From Bradyrhizobium diazoefficiens (GTDB taxonomy: Bacteria > Pseudomonadota > Alphaproteobacteria > Rhizobiales > Xanthobacteraceae): 64,000 nucleotides of DNA. The position numbers and the translations under genes were made by a program. The notes below the pieces were generated by a model. The model saw nothing but the letters and a program-made list of their open reading frames with translations. It was not told the DNA's origin and made no database searches. The DNA is taken from positions 434,001 through 498,000 of the forward strand of contig NZ_CP067102.1 in assembly GCF_016616885.1 (NCBI RefSeq), written 5' to 3'. This document shows positions 16,332 to 26,441 of this stretch, one piece after another; the first letter of the stretch is position 1, and each line of letters begins with the position of its first letter.

Positions 16332-16530
16332 TTTGCTGGCCGCTCTGGTAAACGCGGCCGACAACCGGGCGCCATTTAAGTCCCCGCAAAGGTCAAGTCA
16401 AGGACAGGTGTAACCCGGTTTTAGCCATCCGGACGCCGACTTCCCTTGTTTGGGTCGGGGGGAACCGATATCTAGCCATGACCGCCCCAAACGCTGCCCC
16501 AATGACACAGGCCCAGAGAGTGTTTCGCTG

Positions 16531-16821
16531 ATGCGCCCGATAGTCTTCATTCTGATCCAGATCATCAATCTCTACATCTACCTGCTGATCGCATCGGCAA
16601 TCCTGTCCTGGTTGATCGCGTTCAACGTCGTGAATACCCGCAACGGGTTCGTCGGCGCGGTGTGGGAGTTTCTCTATCGGATTACCGAGCCGGTCCTCGG
16701 CCCCATCAGGCGCAGGCTGCCGGCGATGGGCGGTCTCGATCTGTCTCCGATCGTCGCCTTCTTCGTGTTGTGGTTGATCCAGCTCTATCTTGCCGAGTAC
16801 GTCTATCCGAACGTGCCGTAG
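16531..16821 (+). CDS. YggT family membrane protein
   Basis: A 96-residue integral membrane protein of the YggT/CCB3 family. Two membrane segments are visible, about 2-28 (VFILIQIINLYIYLLIASAILSW) and about 67-90. The family loop between them is ITEPVLGPIRRRLP, followed by GGLDLSPIVAFFVL, both diagnostic. The start is the ATG at 16531 with GAGAG upstream. It is followed within 16 bases by the DUF167/YggU gene and then folD, a common bacterial neighbourhood, so the three are probably one operon. The exact role is unclear; related proteins are linked to membrane-complex assembly and osmotic tolerance. Confidence 0.88.
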   Translation: MRPIVFILIQIINLYIYLLIASAILSWLIAFNVVNTRNGFVGAVWEFLYRITEPVLGPIRRRLPAMGGLDLSPIVAFFVLWLIQLYLAEYVYPNVP

Positions 16822-16836
16822 GCTGACGGAGCCTTG

Positions 16837-17169
16837 ATGGTTCCTTGGCGCACCTCGACCACGGGCGTTAGCATCGCGTTGCGCGTGACGCCGCGTGGCG
16901 GACGCGACGGCGTCGACGGGATCGAGCAGCTCTCCGACGGCCGCAGCGTCTTGAAGGTGCGGGTGCGTGCCATCGCCGATGGCGGCGAGGCCAATCGCGC
17001 GGTGCTGGTGCTGCTGGCGAAATCGCTTGGGGTGCCCAAGGCCAGCGTCAGTCTCCTGTCGGGGGCGACGTCGCGGCTGAAGCAGGTCGCCATTGCGGGC
17101 GATCCGGCGCGGCTTACCGAGGCGTTGCGCGAGCTCGCTTCAGTCAAATCGACAGGCATAAGGAACTGA
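16837..17169 (+). CDS. DUF167/YggU family protein
   Basis: A 110-residue small alpha/beta protein of the DUF167 (YggU) family. Family marks are [12 protein letters not shown] near residue 18, [14 protein letters not shown] in the middle and the strand-helix end [18 protein letters not shown]. The start is the ATG at 16837 behind ACGGAG; a TTG one codon earlier is less likely. It follows the yggT-like gene by 15 bases and its stop is one base before the folD start, so translation of the three genes is probably coupled. No enzymatic activity is established for the family. Confidence 0.85.
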   Translation: MVPWRTSTTGVSIALRVTPRGGRDGVDGIEQLSDGRSVLKVRVRAIADGGEANRAVLVLLAKSLGVPKASVSLLSGATSRLKQVAIAGDPARLTEALRELASVKSTGIRN

Positions 17170-17170
17170 C

Positions 17171-18055
17171 ATGACGGCCAAGATTATCGATGGAAAAGTC
17201 ATCGCGGCGGACCTTCGTGCCCGCGTCGCGGACGAGGTCGCCCGCGTCAAGCGCGAGCACAATCTGGTGCCCGGTCTTGCGGTGGTTCTGGTAGGCCATG
17301 ATCCCGCCAGCGAAGTCTATGTCCGCTCCAAGCATACGCAGACGCAAGCTGCTGGCATGGCCTCGTTCGAGCACAAGCTGCCGGCCGACGTCTCGCAAGC
17401 CGATCTGCTGGCGGTGATCGCAAAGCTCAATCGCGATCCCGCCGTGCACGGCATTCTCGTGCAGCTGCCGCTGCCCAAGGGCCTCGACACGGAGGCCGTG
17501 ATCAATGCCATCGATGCTGCCAAGGATGTTGACGGCCTGCATCCGAACAATGCCGGCCGGCTTGCCGGTGGTTTCGCGGCGCTGTCGCCCTGCACGCCGC
17601 TCGGCTGCATCATCCTGACCAAGACCGTGCACCCTTCCCTCGAGGGCATGAACGCCATCGTGATCGGCCGCTCCAATCTGGTCGGCCGCCCGCTGGTGCA
17701 ATTGCTGCTGAACGAGAACGCCACGGTGACGATCGCGCATTCGCGCTCGCGCGACCTGCCCGGGCTCGTGAAGCAGGCCGACCTCGTCTTTGCCGCGGTC
17801 GGCAGAGCTGAGATGGTGCGTGGTGACTGGCTGAAGCCGGGTGCGACCGTGATCGACGTCGGTATCAATCGCATTCCGAAGGATGACGGCAAGACCCGCC
17901 TCGTCGGCGATGTCGCCTATCAGGAAGCGCTCGGCGTTGCCGGTGCGGTAACGCCGGTGCCCGGTGGCGTCGGCCAGATGACGGTCGCCTGCCTGCTCGT
18001 GAACACGCTGCGCGCGGCTTGTGCGATCGCAGGTTTGCCGAAGCCCGCGGTGTAA
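17171..18055 (+). CDS. folD: Bifunctional methylenetetrahydrofolate dehydrogenase/cyclohydrolase FolD
   Basis: A 294-residue cytoplasmic enzyme of one-carbon metabolism. It oxidises 5,10-methylene-THF with NADP and hydrolyses the methenyl product to 10-formyl-THF for purine and formyl-Met synthesis. Signatures are clear: YVRSKHTQ with the catalytic Lys, [12 protein letters not shown], the [13 protein letters not shown] loop, the NADP motif [12 protein letters not shown] and the C-terminal [13 protein letters not shown]. Length matches the family. It directly follows the DUF167 gene with one base between stop and start, in a yggT-yggU-folD unit. A palindromic repeat separates it from convergent ppa. 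Confidence 0.96.
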   Translation: MTAKIIDGKVIAADLRARVADEVARVKREHNLVPGLAVVLVGHDPASEVYVRSKHTQTQAAGMASFEHKLPADVSQADLLAVIAKLNRDPAVHGILVQLPLPKGLDTEAVINAIDAAKDVDGLHPNNAGRLAGGFAALSPCTPLGCIILTKTVHPSLEGMNAIVIGRSNLVGRPLVQLLLNENATVTIAHSRSRDLPGLVKQADLVFAAVGRAEMVRGDWLKPGATVIDVGINRIPKDDGKTRLVGDVAYQEALGVAGAVTPVPGGVGQMTVACLLVNTLRAACAIAGLPKPAV

Positions 18056-18060
18056 TTGGT

Positions 18061-18154
18061 CGTCATTCCGGAGCGATGCCGAGCATCGAACCCGGAATCT
18101 AGCGCCATAATCTCTGGATTCCGGGTTCGCGCCAAGGCGCGCCCCGGAATGACG
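18061..18154. repeat. Palindromic intergenic repeat, CGTCATTCCGG family
   Basis: Second copy of the family seen at 13207. It begins CGTCATTCCGGAGCGATGCC and ends GCCCCGGAATGACG, filling the gap between the convergent folD and ppa genes, where it could terminate both transcripts. Confidence 0.8.
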
Positions 18155-18155
18155 A

Positions 18156-18692
18156 TTACGCCTTGTTTTTCTTCTCGCGCTCGATGCCTTCGAGGATCAG
18201 CTTCTGCGCTTCCTCGGGACCGCCCCAGCGCGTGATCTTCACCCACTTGCCCTTCTCGAGATCCTTGTAGTGCTCAAAGAAGTGCTGGATCTGCTGCAGC
18301 GTGATATCGGGCAGGTCGGAATACGACCTCACCTTGTCGTAGCGCTGCGTCAGCTTGGACGACGGCACCGCCAGAATCTTCTCGTCGCCGCCGGCCTCGT
18401 CCTCCATGAACAACACGCCAACCGGGCGCACGCTCATGACGGCGCCGGGGATGATGGCGCGGGTGTTGATGATCAGCACGTCGCAGGGATCGCCGTCATC
18501 GGACAGGGTGTGCGGGATGAAACCGTAGTTACCGGGGTAACGCATCGGCGTGTAGAGGAAGCGGTCAACCACCAGCGTGCCGGCTTCCTTATCCATCTCG
18601 TATTTGATCGGTTCGCCGCCCACGGGGACTTCAATGATGACGTTGACGTCCTCAGGGACGTTTTTTCCGATCGAGACCGCATCGATACGCAT
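18156..18692 (-). CDS. ppa: Inorganic pyrophosphatase
   Basis: A 178-residue family I soluble pyrophosphatase that splits PPi into two phosphates in the cytoplasm and so drives biosynthetic reactions. Metal-binding and catalytic motifs are intact: the Lys/Glu region [16 protein letters not shown], then [22 protein letters not shown] with its Asp cluster, and later [11 protein letters not shown]. Length fits the bacterial hexameric type. GGAG precedes the start at 18692. The stop lies two bases from a palindromic repeat shared with convergent folD, and the gene is monocistronic. Confidence 0.96.
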   Translation of the reverse strand: MRIDAVSIGKNVPEDVNVIIEVPVGGEPIKYEMDKEAGTLVVDRFLYTPMRYPGNYGFIPHTLSDDGDPCDVLIINTRAIIPGAVMSVRPVGVLFMEDEAGGDEKILAVPSSKLTQRYDKVRSYSDLPDITLQQIQHFFEHYKDLEKGKWVKITRWGGPEEAQKLILEGIEREKKNKA

Positions 18693-18872
18693 TAGAAAGG
18701 CTCCGTTATTGCCGAAGTTAAATCTCGCCCGGCAGCGATTTTGGCGCTGTCATACGCGGGCTTGGCCCGCCGATCCATGGTGTTTTTGTGAAATAATGAA
18801 TCCAGCGATCACCGGCGCAAAAAGCAACGGTATCGACGGATAGGAAGCGCTGCCGATTAAGCTTTCAGCAGC

Positions 18873-19382
18873 TCAATTGGTCCAAGCGAAGGCAACCTTG
18901 TCGAGCGACTTCGGCCCGAACCGCTCCGAGGAGCGCGCCACCATGCGGCCGCCCAAGGCACGATAGAACTCGGTCGCCGGATCGTTGTCCGAGAGCGCCC
19001 ACACCACCATGCTCTTCAGATTGCTCTGCATGAGGTCGCGGCGGGCGGCGGTGAACAGGCGGCGGCCGAAGCCGAGGCCTTGAAACTCGGGGCGCAGGTA
19101 CAGCTCGTAGATCTCGCCGTCGAAATGCAGGCTGCGGGCGCGGTTGCGGCCGTAGTTGGCATAGCCTGCGATCTTGTCGCCGAACACCAGCACGCTGACG
19201 CGGCTGCCCTTGCGGATCGCGCTGTCCCACCACTGCGGACCGCGACGATTGATCAGCTTCTCCAGCTCGGCGCCGGGAATGATGCCCTGATAGGCGGAAC
19301 GCCAGGCTTCGTCATGGGTGGACGCCACCGCAGTTGCATCTGCAGCTTTGGCCGGCCGGACCTCGATCAGGGTTGTGCTCAT
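18873..19382 (-). CDS. GNAT family N-acetyltransferase
   Basis: A 169-residue acetyl-CoA-dependent acetyltransferase of the GNAT fold. The family core is present: VRPAKAADATAVAS at the start, the strand EIYELYLRPEFQGLGFGRRLF holding the acetyl-CoA motif A (Q/R-x-x-G-x-G/A as QGLGFG), and the C-terminal strand MVVWALSDNDPATEFYRALGGR. The start is uncertain: the ATG at 19382 gives the normal GNAT length, while a longer frame to 19418 adds an unrelated N-terminus. No clear ribosome site was found. It is divergent from the hydrolase at 19649, with about 265 bases of unannotated DNA between them. The substrate is unknown. Confidence 0.85.
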   Translation of the reverse strand: MSTTLIEVRPAKAADATAVASTHDEAWRSAYQGIIPGAELEKLINRRGPQWWDSAIRKGSRVSVLVFGDKIAGYANYGRNRARSLHFDGEIYELYLRPEFQGLGFGRRLFTAARRDLMQSNLKSMVVWALSDNDPATEFYRALGGRMVARSSERFGPKSLDKVAFAWTN

Positions 19383-19648
19383 GGAGGCGATCAAACCAAG
19401 TCGCCGCGTCGGCGGCAAGACCTATCGTTAATTATCGGTTAACCTGTGGACTTTCTGCATCAGTATTTTAACCATGTTGTACCGAAAAAAGACAAGACGC
19501 CATTTCGAGCGGCAGTGGTGTGCCATGCGCCGGTGCAAAACTCCGCGGTCTCAACGAATGAACGCGGATGGCAACGCAGAAAGTCCGCCCAGAGTGATTC
19601 GTTCCGACTAATCTGGCCTGCGCTATCCGTGTTCGCCCTCGGCCATTC
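19383..19648. other. Intergenic region with no recognised gene
   Basis: The divergent gap between the GNAT gene and the hydrolase operon. It is less GC-rich near 19425-19500 and should hold the promoters of both units. I found no repeat, RNA gene or conserved coding frame here. Confidence 0.5.
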
Positions 19649-20548
19649 ATGCGGCTCCTCGACACCCTTGCCCTTCTGCTCCTGCTGTCCCTGCTGGCGG
19701 CGCAGCCTCTGTGCGCTCAGGTCACGTTCGGGGCATCGGGCGCAGAGAGCGAGCCGTTGCGCCGCCAGGAATGGCGCGTGCCGTCGCCGGATACCGACAT
19801 TGCCGCGCGTGCGCTGCTGTTTCGCCCCGCCGGCGCCGGGCCGTTTCGGCTTGCGGTGATTGCGCATGCGTCGACGCAGAACGTGTTGCGTCGCGCGCAA
19901 ATGCCGCAGCCGGAATACCGCGCACTCGCAGCGTTTCTCGTCGCGCGCGGCTTTGCCGTGCTGGTGCCGGAGCGGCTCGGCCATGGTGCGACTGGTGGCC
20001 GCTATGTCGAGGATCAGGGCGGCTGCGACGAAGCGGACTACGCACGCGCGGGGCGCGCCACCGCGGAGGAAATTTCGCTCGCGCTGGACTATCTGCAAAA
20101 GCAGGATTTTATCCGCAAGGATGCCGCGGTCGTGATCGGACACTCCGCAGGCGGCTGGGGTGCACTGGCGCTTGCGAACGCCGATCCGAAACAGATCTCC
20201 GCGATCACAGTATTTGCGCCCGGACGTGGCGGCCACGCCAATGACGAACCGAACAAGGTCTGCGCGCCACATACGCTTCTCGTGGCCGCGGCCGAATTCG
20301 GCAAGGCGGCGCGCATTCCCGTGACTTCACTGGTCGCAGCCAATGACAGCTATTTTGCACCGGCGTTCTCGCTGGGCTTGGCGGATGCGTTTCGCAGTGG
20401 CGGCGGCAAGGACGATTTTCGGACGCTGCCGGCCGTCGGCAGCGAGGGCCATTGGATGATCGAGACCGAGGCTGGGGTCCAGGCCGCAAGCGGAGAGCTC
20501 GCGCGTGCGCTGTACCTGCCAAAACCTGTGGCGACCAAGAGGCCATGA
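19649..20548 (+). CDS. Secreted alpha/beta hydrolase (dienelactone-hydrolase-like)
   Basis: A 299-residue exported hydrolase. A signal peptide (LALLLLLSLLAAQPLCA) is cleaved near AQV at about residue 24. The alpha/beta domain shows LAVIAHASTQ as the oxyanion loop, the nucleophile Ser in VVIGHSAGGWGA, an acid candidate in AANDSYF and the final His in SEGHWMIE, so the triad looks complete. It resembles periplasmic dienelactone-hydrolase or PHB-like esterases, with no firm substrate. Its stop overlaps the next gene's start as ATGA, and it is the first gene of a four-gene operon with a DUF2269 membrane protein, an SDR-DoxX protein and a DCC thiol protein. Confidence 0.82.
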   Translation: MRLLDTLALLLLLSLLAAQPLCAQVTFGASGAESEPLRRQEWRVPSPDTDIAARALLFRPAGAGPFRLAVIAHASTQNVLRRAQMPQPEYRALAAFLVARGFAVLVPERLGHGATGGRYVEDQGGCDEADYARAGRATAEEISLALDYLQKQDFIRKDAAVVIGHSAGGWGALALANADPKQISAITVFAPGRGGHANDEPNKVCAPHTLLVAAAEFGKAARIPVTSLVAANDSYFAPAFSLGLADAFRSGGGKDDFRTLPAVGSEGHWMIETEAGVQAASGELARALYLPKPVATKRP

Positions 20549-21012
20549 CGCTGTACTTCCTGGTCAAATATCTGCACGTGCTCGGTGCCGCCGTCATCCT
20601 CGGCACCGGAACCGGCATCGCCTTCTTCATGCTGATGGCACATCGCACGCACGACGCGGTGTTCATCGCGCGCACGGCGTCTGTGGTAGTGATTGCGGAT
20701 GCGATCTTCACGCTGTCAGCCGTGATCCTGCAGCCGCTCACCGGCGGCCTGCTGATGATGCTCTCGGCGACGCCAATCACCGAACGTTGGCTGTTGGCCT
20801 CGCTCGGGCTGTACGTCCTTGCGGGCCTGTTCTGGGTCCCTGTCGTCTTCATCCAGATCGAGATGCGCGACATCGCGCGCAAGGCCGCCGAGCAGCGCGT
20901 CGCGCTGCCGGAGCGCTACTTCACTCTGTTCCGCCGCTGGTTCGCGTTCGGCTTCCCCGGCTTCGGCGCCACGATGCTGATCCTCTGGTTGATGATCGCA
21001 AAACCGTTTTGA
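20545..21012 (+). CDS. DUF2269 integral membrane protein
   Basis: A 155-residue membrane protein of the DUF2269 family. Four hydrophobic segments are visible at about 5-30 (KYLHVLGAAVILGTGTGIAFF), 45-68, 80-105 and 130-152. The HVLGA near the N-terminus and the RRWFAFGFPGFG loop before the last helix are family features; the histidine could bind a cofactor but this is not shown. The ATG overlaps the upstream hydrolase stop (ATGA), and the next gene begins eight bases after this one ends, so translation is coupled. The biochemical function is not known. Confidence 0.82.
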   Translation: MTLYFLVKYLHVLGAAVILGTGTGIAFFMLMAHRTHDAVFIARTASVVVIADAIFTLSAVILQPLTGGLLMMLSATPITERWLLASLGLYVLAGLFWVPVVFIQIEMRDIARKAAEQRVALPERYFTLFRRWFAFGFPGFGATMLILWLMIAKPF

Positions 21013-21020
21013 AGGACGCG

Positions 21021-22340
21021 ATGAACTGGCGAACCATTTTGGTGCTCGGCGCCTCCGGCCTGATCGGCCGCTTTGTCACCGACGACCTGCGCGCGCGAGG
21101 TTTTGACGTGGTCGGTCTCGCGCGCAGCCTGTCGCCGGCGCAGACGATGAGCGCGCTCGATATCGAGCTGCCGATCCTGTCGCTCGATACGCTCGCGCTG
21201 ACAGGCTTGCTGAGCGAGCATGCCGTGGACGTCGTCGTGAACTGCCTCGGCGTGCTCCAGGATGGCCCCGGCAGCGACACCAATGCCGTGCATCGCGATT
21301 TTGTCGCGCGCCTGCTTCAGGCGATTGCCAGCAGCGGACGTGCGATCCGGCTGGTGCACATCTCGATTCCGGGGACGGCGCAAGCCGATCGCACCGCCTT
21401 CGCCACGACCAAGCGCGAGGCGGAACGGCTGATCGCGGCCTCCGACATTCCCCACGCCATCCTGCGGCCCGGCTTCGTGGTCGCACCATCAGCCTATGGC
21501 GGCAGCGCCATGCTGCGCGCGCTCGCCGCCTTTCCGCTTGATCTTCCGGCAGAGGAGATGGCAAGGCCATTCCAGCCCGTCGCGGTCGAGGATATCTCCG
21601 CGACCATCGCCTGGCTCGCCGCACGCGATATCGACGATGCATCCGTGAAAGCGGTGAGCTGGGACCTGATGCAATTCGAGCCGATCACGATCGCCGGTGT
21701 CATCAAGAAGTTTCGCCTTGCATTCGGCACCGCTGGATGGCCGCATGTCGCGATGCCGTCCTTCACGCTCGATCTCGGCGCGAAAATCGGCGATCTCGCC
21801 AACACTCTCGGCTGGATGCCGCCGATGCGCTCCACCGCCATCGCCGAGCTCCGCCGCGGCGTGAGCGGTGATCCCTCGGCGTGGATCGCGGCCACCGGCA
21901 TCGCGCCGAAGACGCTGGCTGAGACGATCGGGCGTCATCCCGCCACCATCCAGGACAAATGGTTCGCGCGGCTGTTCCTGATCAAGGCGCTGATTGTCGC
22001 GAGTCTGGTCGCGTTCTGGCTCGTCTCCGGCTACATTGCGCTGTTCGTGTCCTACCGCGCCGCCGCCGGCATCTTGACCGCCCACAACCTGCCGCCCGCG
22101 CTGGTCGATCCGATCACCATCGGCACCAGCCTGATGGACATGAGCATCGGCGTGCTGATCGCCTTCCGCCGCACGACAGCGATCGGGCTCGTTGCGGGTA
22201 TTGTCGCCTCACTCGGCTACATGTTCGGCGCGGCGATCCTGACGCCCGACCTCTGGATCGAGCCGCTCGGCGCGCTGGTCAAAACAGGACCGGCGATCGT
22301 GCTGATGCTGGTGGCGCTTCTGATGCTGGATAATCGTTGA
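21021..22340 (+). CDS. NAD(P)-binding SDR fused to DoxX-like membrane domain
   Basis: A 439-residue two-part protein. Residues 1-290 form an atypical (NmrA-like) SDR domain with the nucleotide motif VLGASGLIGRFV at the start, VDVVVNCLGVLQDG in the middle and KREAERLI in the place of the SDR Lys helix. Residues about 310-435 hold four membrane helices of the DoxX/DUF4345 type, including FARLFLIKALIVASLVAFW and the loop LMDMSIGVLIAFRR. It is thus a membrane-tethered oxidoreductase, probably acting on a quinone or lipid carbonyl at the inner membrane. Its stop overlaps the ATG of the DCC gene (TGATG), giving tight coupling in the operon. Confidence 0.85.
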   Translation: MNWRTILVLGASGLIGRFVTDDLRARGFDVVGLARSLSPAQTMSALDIELPILSLDTLALTGLLSEHAVDVVVNCLGVLQDGPGSDTNAVHRDFVARLLQAIASSGRAIRLVHISIPGTAQADRTAFATTKREAERLIAASDIPHAILRPGFVVAPSAYGGSAMLRALAAFPLDLPAEEMARPFQPVAVEDISATIAWLAARDIDDASVKAVSWDLMQFEPITIAGVIKKFRLAFGTAGWPHVAMPSFTLDLGAKIGDLANTLGWMPPMRSTAIAELRRGVSGDPSAWIAATGIAPKTLAETIGRHPATIQDKWFARLFLIKALIVASLVAFWLVSGYIALFVSYRAAAGILTAHNLPPALVDPITIGTSLMDMSIGVLIAFRRTTAIGLVAGIVASLGYMFGAAILTPDLWIEPLGALVKTGPAIVLMLVALLMLDNR

Positions 22341-22750
22341 TGAGTAAATGGCCGGATGACGACGTGATCCTGTTCGACGGCGTCTGCATCTTCTGCTCAC
22401 GCTGGGTGCGCTTCGTCGCGCAGCGCGATACGGCGAAGCGATTTCGCTTCACGCCGATCCAGTCGGATTATGGCGCCAGGCTCGCGCGGACCTTCGGCAT
22501 CGACCCGGATGGTCCAGATACCAATGCGGTGGTCCATGGCGGCGAGGTCTTTATGAAGTCCGACGCCGCGCTGACCGTACTCTCGCTGCTTCCCGGCTGG
22601 GGCTGGGTGCGCGCGTTGTTCGCCGTGCCGAAGCTGCTGCGCGACCCCATCTACAATCTCATCGCGCACAACCGCTATCGCATTTTCGGCAAGTACGATG
22701 CGTGCTTCGTGCCGGATGCGGATTTGAGGGCGCGCGTGATTGAGGAGTAA
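22340..22750 (+). CDS. DCC family thiol-disulfide protein (DUF393)
   Basis: A 136-residue member of the DCC/DUF393 family, named for its DxxCxxC motif, seen here as DGVCIFC near residue 15. It is a thioredoxin-like protein presumed to carry out thiol-disulfide exchange. Other family marks are RFTPIQSDYGARL and VVHGGEVFMKSDAALTVL. The ATG at 22340 overlaps the upstream stop as TGATG; a TTG one codon earlier is less likely. It is the last gene of the hydrolase-DUF2269-SDR/DoxX-DCC operon, and a degenerate palindromic repeat follows at once. Confidence 0.85.
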   Translation: MSKWPDDDVILFDGVCIFCSRWVRFVAQRDTAKRFRFTPIQSDYGARLARTFGIDPDGPDTNAVVHGGEVFMKSDAALTVLSLLPGWGWVRALFAVPKLLRDPIYNLIAHNRYRIFGKYDACFVPDADLRARVIEE

Positions 22751-22756
22751 CTCCTC

Positions 22757-22815
22757 GTCAATCCAGCCTGCCTCTACGGACAAATTCTGGATTGCTTCGC
22801 TGCGCTCGCAATGAC
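22757..22815. repeat. Degenerate palindromic repeat, CGTCATTGCGAG family
   Basis: The right arm is well kept (TCTGGATTGCTTCGCTGCGC, then TCGCAATGACG), while the left arm is shortened to CGTCAATCCAG. It lies between the DCC gene and the convergent amine oxidase gene. Confidence 0.65.
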
Positions 22816-22826
22816 GGAGTGCTCGG

Positions 22827-24071
22827 TTACGGCTTGCCCCGAACCGCCAGCACTTCCTTCGCCGCGCGCTCTCCGCTGTCCTTCGCCCCGTGGGCCGTCG
22901 TGAAAAACGTCGGCGACGTCGCTTCGCCTGCGAAGAACAACCGCCCATCCACCGGCGCTGCCAGCACGGCACGGTCGCCGGCGTGCCCCGGCAGCGCGTG
23001 CGAATAGGACCCTCTCGCAAACGGATCGTGCCCCCAGCGCGACTCGTACAGCGGCTTCAGCTTGCGGCGGATATCGTTGCCGAGGAAGCTCGCGATCTCG
23101 TCGATGCTGTGTGCGGCGATGGCGCCTTCGCCGGCATCTTCCAGCTGGCATGCAAAGCTGCCGCCGAAAAAACCTTCGATGCACGGCTGGCCGAACGGGC
23201 GGATGTGATAGGTGCCCATTTCGGTGCGCATGCTGGCGCCGCGCAGGTTTCCTTCCTTCGGAAAAGCTTCTGCACCTTCAAGCGCCAGCGTCACCTTGTC
23301 GTTGACACCGAGCGGCAGGCCGCGCGCGGCGTCGACTTTGGCTGGCAACGGCGGCGAGAAGCGGATTGCTTCATCGGCGATCAGGTTCGTCGGCACGGTG
23401 ATGATCACCCTGTCCGCCGTCAGCGCGCTCTGTGACGTCTCGATGCGGACGCGCTTGCCGGAATGATCGATCAGCGTGACGTTGCAGTTCAGCGCCACCG
23501 GGCAGGGCGCGCCATAGGCCGCGATGAGCGCGCCATAGCCACGGCGGACGCGCCAGTTGAGCTCGCTGTCCTCATAGGCGTCCCAGTCGAGCGTCGACAT
23601 GTCCTTGAGTTCGCAGCCGTTGATGTAGGTCGAGATCGCGTCGATCATGGGATTCCAGCGATTGCCGGGCTCGAGGCTCAGGCTCGCCGGCTCGTCCTTG
23701 CCGTTCTGCGCGGCTTGCCAGAGGCGCTCGTAGAATGCGTCCATCGCGCGCACGAAATCGTTGCGCTCGCCTTGCGGAAAGGCATTGCCATAGGCGCGCT
23801 CGCGCCAGGGCGGCAGATCCTTGTTGAGCTCGAATGCGAGCGCGCGTGCAATGGGAACGAACGAGTTCGTGTCGGCCGAGTGCAGCCAGCCGCAGCCGAC
23901 GTCGAAGGTGACTTCAGGCGAGGCCTGCACGGTCCAGGCGCGGCCGCCGAGCCGGTTGCGCGCCTCCAGCACGATCACGGAGAGGCCGGAGCCTGCCAGT
24001 GCGTGCGCCGCGCCGAGGCCGGCTGCGCCGGCACCGATGATCGCGACATCGACGGGAGAGGGGAAGGACAT
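22827..24071 (-). CDS. FAD-dependent flavin monoamine oxidase
   Basis: A 414-residue flavoenzyme of the amine-oxidase family. The N-terminal dinucleotide motif is VAIIGAGAAGLGAAHAL, followed by the second FAD contact VLEARNRLGGRAWT. The C-terminal FAD loop is GRLFFAGEATSPTFFTTAHGA. These are characteristic of monoamine/polyamine oxidases, which oxidise an amine with O2 or another acceptor to an aldehyde or imine. A Cys for covalent FAD was not identified. Length is slightly short for the family (about 450) but the domain plan is whole. It converges with the DCC operon across a repeat. The amine substrate is not known. Confidence 0.88.
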   Translation of the reverse strand: MSFPSPVDVAIIGAGAAGLGAAHALAGSGLSVIVLEARNRLGGRAWTVQASPEVTFDVGCGWLHSADTNSFVPIARALAFELNKDLPPWRERAYGNAFPQGERNDFVRAMDAFYERLWQAAQNGKDEPASLSLEPGNRWNPMIDAISTYINGCELKDMSTLDWDAYEDSELNWRVRRGYGALIAAYGAPCPVALNCNVTLIDHSGKRVRIETSQSALTADRVIITVPTNLIADEAIRFSPPLPAKVDAARGLPLGVNDKVTLALEGAEAFPKEGNLRGASMRTEMGTYHIRPFGQPCIEGFFGGSFACQLEDAGEGAIAAHSIDEIASFLGNDIRRKLKPLYESRWGHDPFARGSYSHALPGHAGDRAVLAAPVDGRLFFAGEATSPTFFTTAHGAKDSGERAAKEVLAVRGKP

Positions 24072-24127
24072 GGGTGGGCTCTAGCACGTCTCTGGTACGC
24101 GCTAAAGGCACCACAAGGTGAGGTGTC

Positions 24128-24168
24128 ATCACCCGCCTTGTGCGCAATTGCGCACTGGAGCGGGTGAT
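24128..24168. repeat. Intergenic inverted repeat
   Basis: ATCACCCGC (24128-24136) pairs with GCGGGTGAT (24160-24168), enclosing the inner palindrome TGCGCAATTGCGCA. It lies between the typA and amine oxidase genes, upstream of the oxidase. Confidence 0.7.
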
Positions 24169-24215
24169 CGTATTCCAGAGACGCCGAGGCTAGAACCGAG
24201 AAGCCGCGCCCTGGA

Positions 24216-24236
24216 TGCCCCGGTCAAGCCGGGGCA
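24216..24236 (-). terminator. Hairpin terminator after typA
   Basis: TGCCCCGG / CCGGGGCA form a perfect 8-bp stem around TCAAG, just downstream of the minus-strand typA stop at 24260. There is no clear U run, so it may be a weak terminator or part of a repeat (it ends in ATGACAGCG as other repeats do). Confidence 0.5.
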
Positions 24237-24259
24237 TGACAGCGAACGAGAGCGACGGC

Positions 24260-26086
<1,827 letters not shown>

Positions 26087-26441
26087 GAGTGAGCTTCTTT
26101 GCGGTCGGACAATGGGTTAAGCGCGATCTCGCCGGTCAAGCCGGGACCTCTTCACGGATAACGCTGGAAACGTGAAAAACGGGGCCTGCTACGCCCAAAA
26201 AGGAAACCCGGCCATATCGACCGGGCGCCTTACACGTTTGCGGCGCAATATAGGGAAAAAACGCCAAAAAACAATGCGTTCTTTCGAGGTTGGTGGACTG
26301 AATTTTGTCCGGGAATCCCCGGAGTTTAAGCGATCCCGGGCCAAACCGGCCCCTTTATTCGCGGGACGGCCGCCCCAACTGGCCCCGCGCCGAGCTTCGG
26401 TCCGCTTCCTCGGTCGGATAGACCCCCCGTCCGCGTCAGCT
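26087..26441. other. Gap upstream of typA with no recognised gene
   Basis: These 355 bases should hold the typA promoter on the minus strand and the tail of the PhoD transcript. Only a weak inverted pair, CCCGGCCATAT and CGACCGGG near 26209-26227, was noticed. No coding or RNA feature could be supported. Confidence 0.5.

Noticed and set aside
20505..21020. In-frame extension upstream of the SDR-DoxX gene
   Set aside because: It overlaps the DUF2269 gene in another frame. The SDR motif begins right at the ATG at 21021.
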